A stretch of 64,000 nucleotides of DNA from Fulvitalea axinellae. Lineage in GTDB: Bacteria; Bacteroidota; Bacteroidia; Cytophagales; Cyclobacteriaceae. Below are positions 53,283-61,963 of the stretch, piece after piece. The stretch's first letter is position 1, and each line of letters starts with the position of its first letter. The position numbers and the translations under genes are program-made. The notes beneath the pieces are model-generated. The model worked only from the letters and a program-made list of their open reading frames with translations. It did not search any database and was not told the origin of the DNA. The DNA lies in the NCBI RefSeq assembly GCF_036492835.1, contig NZ_AP025314.1:4382010-4446009 (forward strand), read 5' to 3'.

Positions 53283-53843
53283 TCAGCTCCAACGAAACCG
53301 AAGCGTCAAATCTTGCCCCTTGGTCGCTTCCAGCTCTCCCCTCACATTACTGGCTCCCGTATTTTCCAAGGCCACGGAAGCCCAGGCTATCATTCTGTGC
53401 TGTAAAATCTCGTGGGCACCCGCCATTCCGCCTATAATTATAGACACGTCCCGTTTTCCGTTCCATATTACCTCGGCCTCTACCCCGTCATAATATGCGG
53501 CGATGATTCTGGCAGTTTCCCTCAACAGCCCTTCCGCCGACCGAAAATCTACAAATGCCTTATAGATTCCCGTCATTGCTTTTTTAGCCGCAAACTCACC
53601 CAGTTCCCTTCCGATTTCCTCATTGGTTTTTCCCGAAACTTCAGCCAGAACCTCTGCCGGATGGAGCAATCCGTCATGAACCGAATACCAATCCGTCGCA
53701 TACACACCTTCCCGCATCAGCGCCTTGGAATCGGCCTCCAAAGCCTCCAGCCAGCCCGCAAAATCTCCCTCTCCCAACAACTTAAGCGCCAATCCGCTCA
53801 TTGAATTCACGACAGAACCTTTAATTCTCAGCATTTGACTCAT
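53283..53843 (-). CDS. Hypothetical protein, perhaps heme-NO-binding-like/DUF2378 fold
   Basis: A 186-residue soluble protein, not firmly recognised. RIKGSVVNSMSGLALKLLG, ATDWYSVHDGLLHPAEVLAEVSGKTNEEIGRELGEFAAKKAMTGIYKAFVDFRSAEGLLRETARIIAAYYDGVEAEVIW resembles the layout of the HNOB/TIGR02265 superfamily (helical half then a mixed alpha/beta half). No conserved heme His is clear. Stop is 3 bp from the convergent cNMP-domain gene. Confidence 0.5.
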   Translation of the reverse strand: MSQMLRIKGSVVNSMSGLALKLLGEGDFAGWLEALEADSKALMREGVYATDWYSVHDGLLHPAEVLAEVSGKTNEEIGRELGEFAAKKAMTGIYKAFVDFRSAEGLLRETARIIAAYYDGVEAEVIWNGKRDVSIIIGGMAGAHEILQHRMIAWASVALENTGASNVRGELEATKGQDLTLRFRWS

Positions 53844-54185
53844 TTTATAATTAAACCAAATTCACACTAGACATCTAAAAATAATAAAAATCAAAAAAGA
53901 AAAGCAATTCACAAGACCCACAAACGCAACGGATAAAACTTAAAAAAACACAAAAATACAGTATATAAGATTTTTATGAATATTAAATCAAGTTTCCCTG
54001 CTATTTACAGCTTGGTTTCCAATAAGAAAAGAAAATAGCCCGTATTCATACTCGAAGTAATATTCTATCCTAATTCAAACTATTCTCATATATGAACAGA
54101 CGAATGGTATGATATTAGGCATAAAAAAGTCAAGACTCATCGTGAAACAATTCATATAAACTGTAGATTATTAATAAAAAATCAT
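53844..54185. other. AT-rich intergenic region
   Basis: Strongly AT-rich, more than its surroundings. A minus-strand TATTTTTG (53959-53952) could be a -7 element for the 186-residue gene; nothing else is clear. Confidence 0.45.
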
Positions 54186-54485
54186 ATGAAACACATTAAA
54201 CCCTTCCTGCTTCTTACCCTCGTAATGGCCATGCCTTTGATAATGACCTCCTGCTATGTCTCGCAATTCAAAGTAGGCTCAGGCCCAAAACTCGGCGTCA
54301 GTGCCAGCGAAAAAGAGCATTATCTAGTGTTTGGTCTGGTAAAACTCAACGAAGTCGATTCAAAGTCGATGGCGGAAGGTAGAAGGCATTACGAAATCAC
54401 GCACCAATCAACTTTCGGAGACGGCCTCTTAAGCGTCTTGACGCTCGGAATCTATACTCCCCGCACCGTAAACGTCAAGCGATAA
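54186..54485 (+). CDS. Bor-family lipoprotein
   Basis: A 99-residue lipoprotein: signal ending MTSC (Cys23), then CYVSQFKVGSGP, HYLVFGLVKLNEVD and the diagnostic C-terminus GDGLLSVLTLGIYTPRTVNV, matching the Bor/Iss family first known from phage lambda (serum resistance in E. coli). Function in Bacteroidota is unknown. No phage genes are nearby. Its stop overlaps the next start (TAATG). Confidence 0.8.
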   Translation: MKHIKPFLLLTLVMAMPLIMTSCYVSQFKVGSGPKLGVSASEKEHYLVFGLVKLNEVDSKSMAEGRRHYEITHQSTFGDGLLSVLTLGIYTPRTVNVKR

Positions 54486-54715
54486 TGAAAACTTTATTCG
54501 GAAAGAAAAACATCTTTTTTGCCGGCGCTTGGCTTACGCTTTCAGGAGCCCTTTATTTATTGGTCTCGGCTCTTTACGCTTATTCGGCTATTGACCCTTT
54601 CATTACGTCCTTTCTTATGGGAAAAATTACGGGGATAATCGTGTTTGGCTCTCTCCTGCTTATCGCCAGCGCCGTATTGTTTCACAATTATCACAAGATC
54701 AGTTCACGGATATAA
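54485..54715 (+). CDS. Small two-helix membrane protein
   Basis: A 76-residue protein with two hydrophobic segments (~10-32 and ~46-64). No family recognised. It is coupled to the Bor-like gene by a 1-bp overlap and its 3' end overlaps the convergent nhaD gene by 17 bp. Confidence 0.6.
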   Translation: MKTLFGKKNIFFAGAWLTLSGALYLLVSALYAYSAIDPFITSFLMGKITGIIVFGSLLLIASAVLFHNYHKISSRI

Positions 54716-56021
54716 ACATCAAGGCTCCCGACAGAAAGCCGGCCAAAGCCAAAGGAGCCATTTTTTTCAAATACCAGCCAAATGATATTTGCTCCAAACC
54801 CATAGCCGCCACCCCCGCCGCCGAGCCGATAATTGTCAGACTGCCTCCCGTCCCCGCCGAATAGGCCAAGAACGTCCAGAAAGCCCCGTCCTTATCAAAA
54901 ACTTCCTCCTGACTATCTCCGAAAGCTTCCACGGAAGCCGCCACCAGAGGCACATTATCCACAATGGCGGAAAGCACTCCGATAACTCCGTTGATCAGAA
55001 ACACATCGCCCACTTTGGCCTTTAGCCAGCGGGCCAACGCCCCGAAATGCCCGGTTGCCTCCATCCCGTCCACCGCCAACAGTATTCCCAAAAAGAAAAG
55101 AATCGTAGGCATATCTATTCTCCGAATAGCCTGATGTCCCTGCAACTGCGGACCGAAGTCGACTTGGTAAGCCTTAAAGGTGACATCCACATAAATCCAA
55201 AGAAGGGCCAAGGCCAGTTGCATTCCCAAAAAGGGTGGAAGGTCCGTAAGCCCGCGCAACATCGGTACCGTAAGTAAACCGAGCACCCCGATGGCGAACA
55301 CGCTTCCGCTTTGCCCCAAGGCGCCTTTAAGCATCATCGACTCCGGTTGCGGCTCGTCAATCAAGCCTCTGGTTCCCGGGCTCAGGATAATCAACGGAAC
55401 AACAGCCGCCACAAAACTCGGAATAAACAATGCTCCGAAAAGGTGCCCTGTGCTCAGCTTCCCGTCTACCCACAACATTATTGTGGTCACATCCCCGATG
55501 GGCGACCAAACACCGCCGGCATTTGCCGAGATCAGGATAACGGAAGCGACTTTCCAGCGAAATTTTTCTTCATTAGCCACCAAACTCTGCGACAACGCGA
55601 CCATTATTATCGTCACCGTGAGATTATCTAGCAAAGCGGACAAGAAAAAGGAGGTCAGACCAAATACCCAAATCAACTTTTTCCGGCTTCTGGTTCTGAT
55701 CAATCTTGAAATAAAGTCGAAGCCCCCGTTTCCATTTATCAACTCGACTATAGTCAGCGCCGCCATCAGGAAAAAAATAATTTCGGCGATCTCACCCGTA
55801 GAAGTCACTATGGCCCGTTCGGAAATACTTTCCCTTTCCGCCCTGATATCAGGCACCTCATGCGGAGGCCAAGACACCAACTCGGGCACACTCAAGTAAA
55901 GTAACCACACGGCAACGCCCGTCAGCAAAGCCAACGCCGCTTTATTGACGCTTAGCCAGCGCTCCATCGTAATGGCCGAATACCCCAATAGCAAAATCAA
56001 AGGAATCAAGTATACCAACAT
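54699..56021 (-). CDS. nhaD: Na+/H+ antiporter NhaD
   Basis: A 440-residue membrane protein with ~11-12 hydrophobic helices. TSTGEIAEIIFFLMAALTIVELINGNGGFDFI, LTSFFLSALLDNLTVTIIMVALSQSL, ANAGGVWSPIGDVTTIMLW and LSAIVDNVPLVAASVEAFG are NhaD motifs with the conserved Asp-Asn pairs. A second sodium/proton antiporter beside nhaC fits a marine lifestyle. Confidence 0.92.
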   Translation of the reverse strand: MLVYLIPLILLLGYSAITMERWLSVNKAALALLTGVAVWLLYLSVPELVSWPPHEVPDIRAERESISERAIVTSTGEIAEIIFFLMAALTIVELINGNGGFDFISRLIRTRSRKKLIWVFGLTSFFLSALLDNLTVTIIMVALSQSLVANEEKFRWKVASVILISANAGGVWSPIGDVTTIMLWVDGKLSTGHLFGALFIPSFVAAVVPLIILSPGTRGLIDEPQPESMMLKGALGQSGSVFAIGVLGLLTVPMLRGLTDLPPFLGMQLALALLWIYVDVTFKAYQVDFGPQLQGHQAIRRIDMPTILFFLGILLAVDGMEATGHFGALARWLKAKVGDVFLINGVIGVLSAIVDNVPLVAASVEAFGDSQEEVFDKDGAFWTFLAYSAGTGGSLTIIGSAAGVAAMGLEQISFGWYLKKMAPLALAGFLSGALMFISVN

Positions 56022-56167
56022 AGTCTATTTCGTGCGTGCCTTCTCGGATTTTCGTTTTGCGCCAAGCGTTCGTAACTTCGGCTTCCGTGAGTCGGAAATC
56101 AAAAATGTTACCGAGCGGACCACTATCGCCCGGCAATTCTAATCCTCACCGAAATTCCTCGAAAACC

Positions 56168-57190
56168 ATGAGTATTGACGAAACATATATGCGCAGGGCA
56201 CTTGAACTGGCCCGCTTGGGATTGGGATCCACTTACCCGAACCCGATGGTTGGTTGCGTAATTGTCCGTGACGGAAAGATAATTGGCGAAGGCTGGCACC
56301 AAAAAGCCGGAGAGCCCCACGCCGAAGTGTTGGCCGTACGCAATACGGGAAACGAAGCCTTGGTACAAGGGGCCGATGTTTACGTAACGCTGGAACCTTG
56401 TGCGCATTACGGCAAAACACCTCCCTGCGCCGAACTTCTGGCCCGGCTCAAGCCGGCTAGAGTCGTAATTTGCAATGTGGATAGCAACCCGCTAGTTGGA
56501 GGAAAAGGCATCAGGAAAATGGAAGAGGTCGGTATTAAAGTGGAGACCGGCGTTTTGGAAGAAGAAGGCCGATGGCTGAACCGCCGCTTCTTTACATTTA
56601 TGGAAAAAAAACGGCCGTACATAGTCCTGAAATGGGCCCAGACCGACGACGGCTTCGTTGCGCGTGAAAATTACGATTCAAAATGGATCAGTTCTCCGCT
56701 ATCCCGAAAACTCGTCCACAAATGGCGAAGCGAAGAGCCTGCGATTCTGGTAGGCAGAAATACCGCCTTCCATGACGATCCTGAATTAACAGTCCGGGAC
56801 TGGACTGGCGAACATCCGCTCCGAATCGTTATCGACAGGGGCTTGTCCTTGCCGGAAAACCTTAAACTCTTGGACCGCAAACAACCGACGATCCGCTATA
56901 ACTTGGTGAATTCGGAAACACACGGCGCACTTGAAAATGTGGCGCTTCCCGAAGACAATTTTATCGAGGCCATGTTAGCCAACCTTTATCGCCGGAATAT
57001 CCACTCAGTTTTTGTAGAGGGTGGCGCCCGCTTTATAGAAGCCTTGGCAGAACGAGGACTTTGGGACGAAGCCCGAATTTTCACCGCATCAAAAAGATTC
57101 GGGAAAGGCATTGGCGCCCCCGCACTTAACGGCCACCTTTATTCCAAAGAGAAAATCGGAGATGACGAGTTGAAAATCATAACCCGCTAA
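56168..57190 (+). CDS. ribD: Bifunctional riboflavin deaminase/reductase
   Basis: A 340-residue enzyme of riboflavin synthesis. The deaminase half has MRRALELARLGLGSTYPNPMVGCVIV, the zinc motif HAEVLAV and EPCAHYGKTPPCAELL. The reductase half has RPYIVLKWAQTDDGF, WISSPLSRKLVHKWRSEEPAILVGRNT and HSVFVEGGARFIEAL. ATG at 56168 is the family start; the open frame upstream is not RibD-like. No other rib genes are adjacent. Confidence 0.95.
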   Translation: MSIDETYMRRALELARLGLGSTYPNPMVGCVIVRDGKIIGEGWHQKAGEPHAEVLAVRNTGNEALVQGADVYVTLEPCAHYGKTPPCAELLARLKPARVVICNVDSNPLVGGKGIRKMEEVGIKVETGVLEEEGRWLNRRFFTFMEKKRPYIVLKWAQTDDGFVARENYDSKWISSPLSRKLVHKWRSEEPAILVGRNTAFHDDPELTVRDWTGEHPLRIVIDRGLSLPENLKLLDRKQPTIRYNLVNSETHGALENVALPEDNFIEAMLANLYRRNIHSVFVEGGARFIEALAERGLWDEARIFTASKRFGKGIGAPALNGHLYSKEKIGDDELKIITR

Positions 57191-57275
57191 TGTTTTTCCG
57201 TTATATAATAGAAACCGGTAAGAACTTTTTCGGTGACACCACCTCAATGCGTTATCAACAAGCGTTTTTCTATAT

Positions 57276-58421
57276 ATGCGTATATTATCACTCATCATTC
57301 CAGCTTTTTTGCTCACAGTGTTTGCTTCGGCACAACCAGGCTCCGACCAGCAACATCTGCGTTACAAAGAAATCAAAAGTGGCCTTATTGTTTTCTACGC
57401 CGACAATCCGGCATCATATCCCGCCCAGCTCAAAATTGAGTTTCCAGTCTTGAAAAACATGACACCGTCCCGCCAAGACTATTCGTTCACGGTAGTTCCC
57501 GCCGGAGCCTCTAACATGGAAGTGCTTAGGCTTACCGCACAGAAAGGAAAAATGTCTCAGTTCCGAGAACGTCATATTTTCCTGCCCGGAGATCCAAGCC
57601 TAAAGCCTGATACGAAACACGCATACGTTTTCCCTTTCAAACACGGCTTGAAAAGCAGAATTGGGCAAGGCTATTACGGGGATTTTTCCCATAAAAACCT
57701 AAAGGCTCTGGATTTCGAAATGCCAATAGGAACGGAAATCTGCGCTGCGAGAGGCGGTATTGTGACGGATGTGGAAACACGATACGACAAGGGCGGAACC
57801 AGCCGGGACTTTCTTAACAAAGGCAACCATATCGTTATTTATCACAATGACGGAACCTTCGCCCGGTACGGACATCTTAAGAAAAACGGGGCTCTGGTAA
57901 AACCTGGGCAAAAAGTAACCGCAGGGCAAGTAATCGGACTTAGCGGAAACACGGGCTACAGTTCCGGCCCACATTTGCATTTCGAAGTGGGCGCTCCCGT
58001 AAAAGGCAAAGCACCACAGACAATCGCCACTAAATTCCGGGGACCTAACGGAAATACGATAGCTCCAACAACCGGCCAAACTGTCTACGCCCGACACCCT
58101 GGAAAACCTCCCGTGGACACACGAAAGGCCACCGCTACTTCCGGAAAAGGAAAATCAGCGAAAGTAGTTCCCGGCAAAATGGTTATCCAGGAGATCAAAG
58201 AAGACTCAGGTTCAAGACTCATCGCTTTGAACGGAATGAAAACGGAGACTTTTGTGGAAGTAAGGTTAAAACTGAAAAACGCCACTTCTGAGAAAGGAAA
58301 CCCGATTATGTTCTCGCTAAAACCGGGCAACAGAACGGAAGTAACTTTTATCAAACCCAAAAATCTCACTAAACCTTGGGGCTTTTCCTATTCCTACCAA
58401 GTTACGGTAAAGGGTAATTGA
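57276..58421 (+). CDS. Exported M23-family peptidase
   Basis: A 381-residue protein: signal peptide (LIIPAFLLTVFASAQ), an N-terminal beta region, then a LytM domain (~130-250). Zinc ligands are seen as FSHKNLKALDFEMPIGT (His and Asp) and HLHFEVG. This spacing is the SHxxxxxALDF subgroup of M23. It probably cuts peptidoglycan cross-links. A Lys/Thr-rich linker and ~100-residue C-terminal domain follow. Ends at a shared terminator with arcA. Confidence 0.85.
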   Translation: MRILSLIIPAFLLTVFASAQPGSDQQHLRYKEIKSGLIVFYADNPASYPAQLKIEFPVLKNMTPSRQDYSFTVVPAGASNMEVLRLTAQKGKMSQFRERHIFLPGDPSLKPDTKHAYVFPFKHGLKSRIGQGYYGDFSHKNLKALDFEMPIGTEICAARGGIVTDVETRYDKGGTSRDFLNKGNHIVIYHNDGTFARYGHLKKNGALVKPGQKVTAGQVIGLSGNTGYSSGPHLHFEVGAPVKGKAPQTIATKFRGPNGNTIAPTTGQTVYARHPGKPPVDTRKATATSGKGKSAKVVPGKMVIQEIKEDSGSRLIALNGMKTETFVEVRLKLKNATSEKGNPIMFSLKPGNRTEVTFIKPKNLTKPWGFSYSYQVTVKGN

Positions 58422-58437
58422 GTCATGATTTTTACCC

Positions 58438-58477
58438 AAAAACAAAGCCTTGGCATTACGACCAAGGCTTTGTTTTA
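58438..58477. terminator. Bidirectional terminator between M23 gene and arginine deiminase
   Basis: AAAACAAAGCCTTGG and CCAAGGCTTTGTTTT form a 15-bp perfect stem with A-run and T-run on either side; the two genes converge on it. Confidence 0.9.
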
Positions 58478-58506
58478 TCAGGGGAAATCTAATTCGGGAA
58501 ACTATA

Positions 58507-59727
58507 TCAAACAGGTTCTCTATCCAACGGCATTGTCATACAACGCGGACCGCCCAAGCCTCTTGACAACTCGGAAGACGGAATCTCAAGAACATCCACG
58601 CCGGCTTCGCGCAAAGCCCGGTTCGTATACTTGTTTCGGTTGTAAGCGATCACCTGTCTCGGGCCGATAGCGAATACGTTGGCGCCGTCGTACCATTGCT
58701 CCCTTGAAGCGTACTCCGGATAACCTTGCGCCGTCTCGATCACTTCCAAATGAGGAATTTCGTGACGAAGCAAATCGATCACCGATTCGTTCGTCACTTC
58801 CGAACTCAAAATCGCCTCGCCATTGGCGTCAATGCCTTCCTTCCGGTAAACGCGAGTCGTCAGTTTCATCTTCATCGCGTTCGGGTAAGTCACGATCAGA
58901 TTTTCATCGATAATCGTAAATACCGTATCCAAGTGCATAAAATTACGCTTCGCTGGCAGGTGAACGTCATATACGCGTTCCACATCGCTGTTGGCCAACA
59001 CGTGCTTGGCCACTTGGTAGATCGCCTCGTTGTCCGTACGCTCGGAATTACCGATCGCCAAGGCTTTTTTGGAAAGGACAATCACGTCTCCGCCTTCGAT
59101 ATTCGGAATCTCCTCACCGAACGACGAAGTATTGTAAGCGTTCTCGTAAGTATCCTTAAACAACGGGTGGTTTTCGAAAATCAGACGCATAATATTGGCC
59201 TCGCGCTGACGCCCCGCAAACTTCATGTGGCTCGAAACCACCCCCGACTGGATAATGGCCGCCGGGTCGCGCATAAAATACGAGTTAGGAGCGGGCGTCA
59301 AGAGAAAATCCTGATCGCTCAAACTTTTAAGCGTTTCCGGATTACACTTCCTTCTCAGCCCTTTCATCTTTATTCCCGCAACAAGCGATGTCGCCACCTC
59401 CGCCGCCGAGAGCCTCATTATCAATTCTTCGGCTACATGCTCGTAACCTTTCGGCTTCAAGGCCGACCTCAAAGCTTCAAAACGCAAATCCTCATTCCGA
59501 AGCACGTCACGCAAAAGGCTTGTCAAACGAAACACTTTGGCTTGTGTCGACAATTGTATCAAGGACGAGAACTGGTCGTGTTCCCGCTGGATTTCTTCAA
59601 GATACGGGACGTCCTCAAACAGAAACTCCCCGATATTGTCCGGTGTCAACATCTCAATTTCGTCGCCAGGCCGGTGCATTATCACCGCGTTTAACCTGCC
59701 AAACTCCGATTCCAATCTCAAATTCAT
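58507..59727 (-). CDS. arcA: Arginine deiminase
   Basis: A 406-residue guanidino-modifying enzyme. FGRLNAVIMHRPGDEIEMLTPDN, NSYFMRDPAAIIQSGVV, NIEGGDVIVLSKKALAIGNSERT, NFMHLDTVFTIID and the active-site Cys in GLGGPRCMTMPL are all present, so it should be active. It hydrolyses arginine to citrulline and ammonia. No arcB, arcC or antiporter is adjacent, so a full arginine-fermentation cluster is not here. Confidence 0.93.
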   Translation of the reverse strand: MNLRLESEFGRLNAVIMHRPGDEIEMLTPDNIGEFLFEDVPYLEEIQREHDQFSSLIQLSTQAKVFRLTSLLRDVLRNEDLRFEALRSALKPKGYEHVAEELIMRLSAAEVATSLVAGIKMKGLRRKCNPETLKSLSDQDFLLTPAPNSYFMRDPAAIIQSGVVSSHMKFAGRQREANIMRLIFENHPLFKDTYENAYNTSSFGEEIPNIEGGDVIVLSKKALAIGNSERTDNEAIYQVAKHVLANSDVERVYDVHLPAKRNFMHLDTVFTIIDENLIVTYPNAMKMKLTTRVYRKEGIDANGEAILSSEVTNESVIDLLRHEIPHLEVIETAQGYPEYASREQWYDGANVFAIGPRQVIAYNRNKYTNRALREAGVDVLEIPSSELSRGLGGPRCMTMPLDREPV

Positions 59728-59913
59728 ACCGAATGCTCTATAGTTCTATTTTACTCAAACGAATTTAATGAATTGAAATCTTTTATAAAATTTAATGACA
59801 ATTATGTATCTAACATAGACAAGATTTTATTTTAATACTAAAAAAGAAATATCAGTTTGTTTAAAAACAAATAGTTCAATAATAACAAATTTGCTTTTAT
59901 GTATAAAAAACTG

Positions 59914-60771
59914 TTAGAATCGGGCCTGTATTTCTCCCGCAACAATCCTGTCTTTTCCCTGCAAATCCTTAAGGATACGGATCTGATGGAAACCGGACTG
60001 TCTCATCATCTCGGCGGTCGCTTCGCCGAAGGCCTCGTTTATCTCAAAATACAATCGGCCGTTCTGCCTTAAGGCCTCGCTGGCTAAGTGCGCTATTCTT
60101 CTGTAAAATAATAGCGGATCGGAATCGGAAACGAACAGGGCGGTGTGCGGTTCATGCTCAAGCACATTCCGGTGCATCAGGGCTTTTTCGGAATCGCGCA
60201 CATAAGGCGGGTTACTGATGATGATATCGTAAGTATTCTCTTCCAATTCGTCCGTAAGGATATCGGATTTTCTAAAAACCGTGTCGACTCCCAGCGCTTC
60301 CGCATTCTTTCGGGCCGTATCCAAAGCCCCGTCGCTGATGTCCAAGCCTTCCGTTTGGCAACCGGACAATTCAGCCGCCAAGGTTATGGGTATACAGCCT
60401 GTCCCAGTCCCAATATCCAGAATGCGCCCACGGAAGCCTTGGTTATCCTTGATTACCAAATCTACCAGCTCTTCCGTTTCCGGACGAGGAATCAGCGTGG
60501 CTGGATTCACCAAAAACTCCCGGCCATAAAACGGCGCCTTGCCAACTATGTATTGCAGAGGCTCGCCAGTAGCAATCCTCCGTAGAGCTTCCGAAAATCG
60601 TTCGTCCTCGGATTCGCCCCAATTCATTTGTCTGTCCGTCAGAATGTCCATCCTTGTGATTCCGAACAAATCTTCCAGCAACCGGCCCGCAACGTTCCGC
60701 GCTTCGCGCTCATCGTAAAGCTCCCCGATTTCGGCAAGGGCCGTTTCCACAATCGCTTTGATATTCCGCAT
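59914..60771 (-). CDS. prmC: Release factor glutamine methyltransferase
   Basis: A 285-residue SAM methyltransferase that modifies the GGQ Gln of peptide release factors. Motifs: LIPRPETEELVDLV, ILDIGTGTGCIPITLA and DIIISNPPYV. ATG at 60771 is chosen: a longer frame would run through the lipA terminator, which lies at 60782-60810. Confidence 0.93.
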   Translation of the reverse strand: MRNIKAIVETALAEIGELYDEREARNVAGRLLEDLFGITRMDILTDRQMNWGESEDERFSEALRRIATGEPLQYIVGKAPFYGREFLVNPATLIPRPETEELVDLVIKDNQGFRGRILDIGTGTGCIPITLAAELSGCQTEGLDISDGALDTARKNAEALGVDTVFRKSDILTDELEENTYDIIISNPPYVRDSEKALMHRNVLEHEPHTALFVSDSDPLLFYRRIAHLASEALRQNGRLYFEINEAFGEATAEMMRQSGFHQIRILKDLQGKDRIVAGEIQARF

Positions 60772-60781
60772 ATTCGATAAG

Positions 60782-60810
60782 AAAAAAAGCGTCTCGACAT
60801 GAGACGCTTC
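60782..60810 (-). terminator. lipA terminator
   Basis: AAGCGTCTC and GAGACGCTT form a 9-bp stem followed on the minus strand by seven T; it separates lipA from prmC. Confidence 0.88.
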
Positions 60811-60842
60811 CAAATATTTTAACTTCAAATACTCCGCTGTGT

Positions 60843-61724
60843 TTACACCGAAACGTGACGCTCGGCGTGATATGAAGAGCGAACCAACGGGCCGGACTCC
60901 ACATACTTGATTCCGCGACGCTCGCCTTCTTCCTTAAAGTGGGCGAATTTGTCAGGGTGGATAAACTCCGCCACTTCGATATGTCTTTGGGTCGGTTGGA
61001 GATATTGGCCCAAAGTCAATACATCGAGATTAACGGCGGCGAGGTCGTCCATCGCTTTGTACACCTCGTCGTCAGTCTCGCCAAGACCGAGCATAATGCC
61101 GGTTTTGGTTCGCTGGCCATATTCTTTGGTCAGCTTCAACTGCTCGATGCTTCGCGCGTATTTGGCCTGCGGACGTACACGACGGTAAAGTCGCTCGACA
61201 GTCTCCACGTTGTGCGAAACCACTTCCTGGCCGGCGCTGATCATACGATAAAGCGCATCCCAAGTACCTTTCACATCGGGGATCAAGGTCTCGATGGTGG
61301 TTTCTGGAGATATTTCTTTGATTTTCTTTACGGTCTGGTACCAAACCTCAGCGCCACGATCTTTGAGTTCGTCACGGTTTACCGAAGTGAGTACGGCATG
61401 TTTTACGCTCATCAACTTCACGGCTTCGGCCACTCTCCGGGGCTCGTCCTCGTCATATTCCGGCGGACGTCCGGTGGCCACCGCACAAAACGAGCACGCG
61501 CGGGTACACACATTGCCAAGTATCATAAACGTGGCAGTGCCTGCGCCCCAGCATTCTCCCATATTCGGGCAGTTGCCGCTTTCGCAAATGGTGTGGAGCT
61601 TATGGTCGTCGACAATACCCCGCACTTTGGCGTATTCCTTGCCTACCGGCAACTTTACACGCAACCAGTTGGGTTTCTTCCGCTTCTTTGTCGCCTCTTC
61701 GGGGATTACGGGTAATTCGATCAT
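60843..61724 (-). CDS. lipA: Lipoyl synthase
   Basis: A 293-residue radical SAM enzyme that inserts sulfur into protein-bound octanoyl groups. Auxiliary cluster motif CESGNCPNMGEC, radical SAM motif CTRACSFCAV, and a C-terminal RSSYHAE are all seen. Complete, normal length. Confidence 0.96.
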   Translation of the reverse strand: MIELPVIPEEATKKRKKPNWLRVKLPVGKEYAKVRGIVDDHKLHTICESGNCPNMGECWGAGTATFMILGNVCTRACSFCAVATGRPPEYDEDEPRRVAEAVKLMSVKHAVLTSVNRDELKDRGAEVWYQTVKKIKEISPETTIETLIPDVKGTWDALYRMISAGQEVVSHNVETVERLYRRVRPQAKYARSIEQLKLTKEYGQRTKTGIMLGLGETDDEVYKAMDDLAAVNLDVLTLGQYLQPTQRHIEVAEFIHPDKFAHFKEEGERRGIKYVESGPLVRSSYHAERHVSV

Positions 61725-61812
61725 TTTCAGACGATTTTAGGGTTTTCCGTCCTGAGACATGCAACACTCCGGACAAGCGCCCAAAGCCCTGTCCGCAAGG
61801 GATATCTACGCC

Positions 61813-61820
61813 CAAAATTA
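61813..61820 (-). promoter_or_regulatory. Probable lipA -7 element
   Basis: Minus strand TAATTTTG fits the consensus, ~88 bp before the start. The -33 position reads ATG instead of TTG. Confidence 0.45.
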
Positions 61821-61873
61821 ATGATAAGTTTTTTGAATGACATTTTTTTTGCTGAAAACATCGAATACAGCAT

Positions 61874-61903
61874 TAGCCTTTAACGGTATTTTCTAGCCTT
61901 TAA
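61874..61903. repeat. Spaced direct repeat upstream of the LytS-like kinase gene
   Basis: TAGCCTTTAA occurs exactly at 61874-61883 and 61894-61903, 20 bp start to start. Pairs of ~9-10-bp direct repeats about two helical turns apart are the usual form of LytTR binding sites, and a LytTR regulator is encoded just downstream. Confidence 0.6.
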
Positions 61904-61963
61904 TAGAAAGATATTTCCCTTAGATTGAAATGTTGCATACATTTCCCGGACAACACACAAGAC

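Noticed and set aside
57650..57740. M23 peptidase as inactive because HxGxD is missing
   Set aside because: The SHxxxxxALDF spacing is that of a known active M23 subgroup; both zinc-ligand motifs are present.
58726..59694. 322-codon plus-strand frame
   Set aside because: Antisense to arginine deiminase; no recognisable protein features.
60772..60828. Longer prmC start (19 extra codons)
   Set aside because: Those codons would run through the lipA terminator hairpin and are not PrmC-like.
60939..61715. 258-codon plus-strand frame
   Set aside because: Antisense to lipA; shadow frame.
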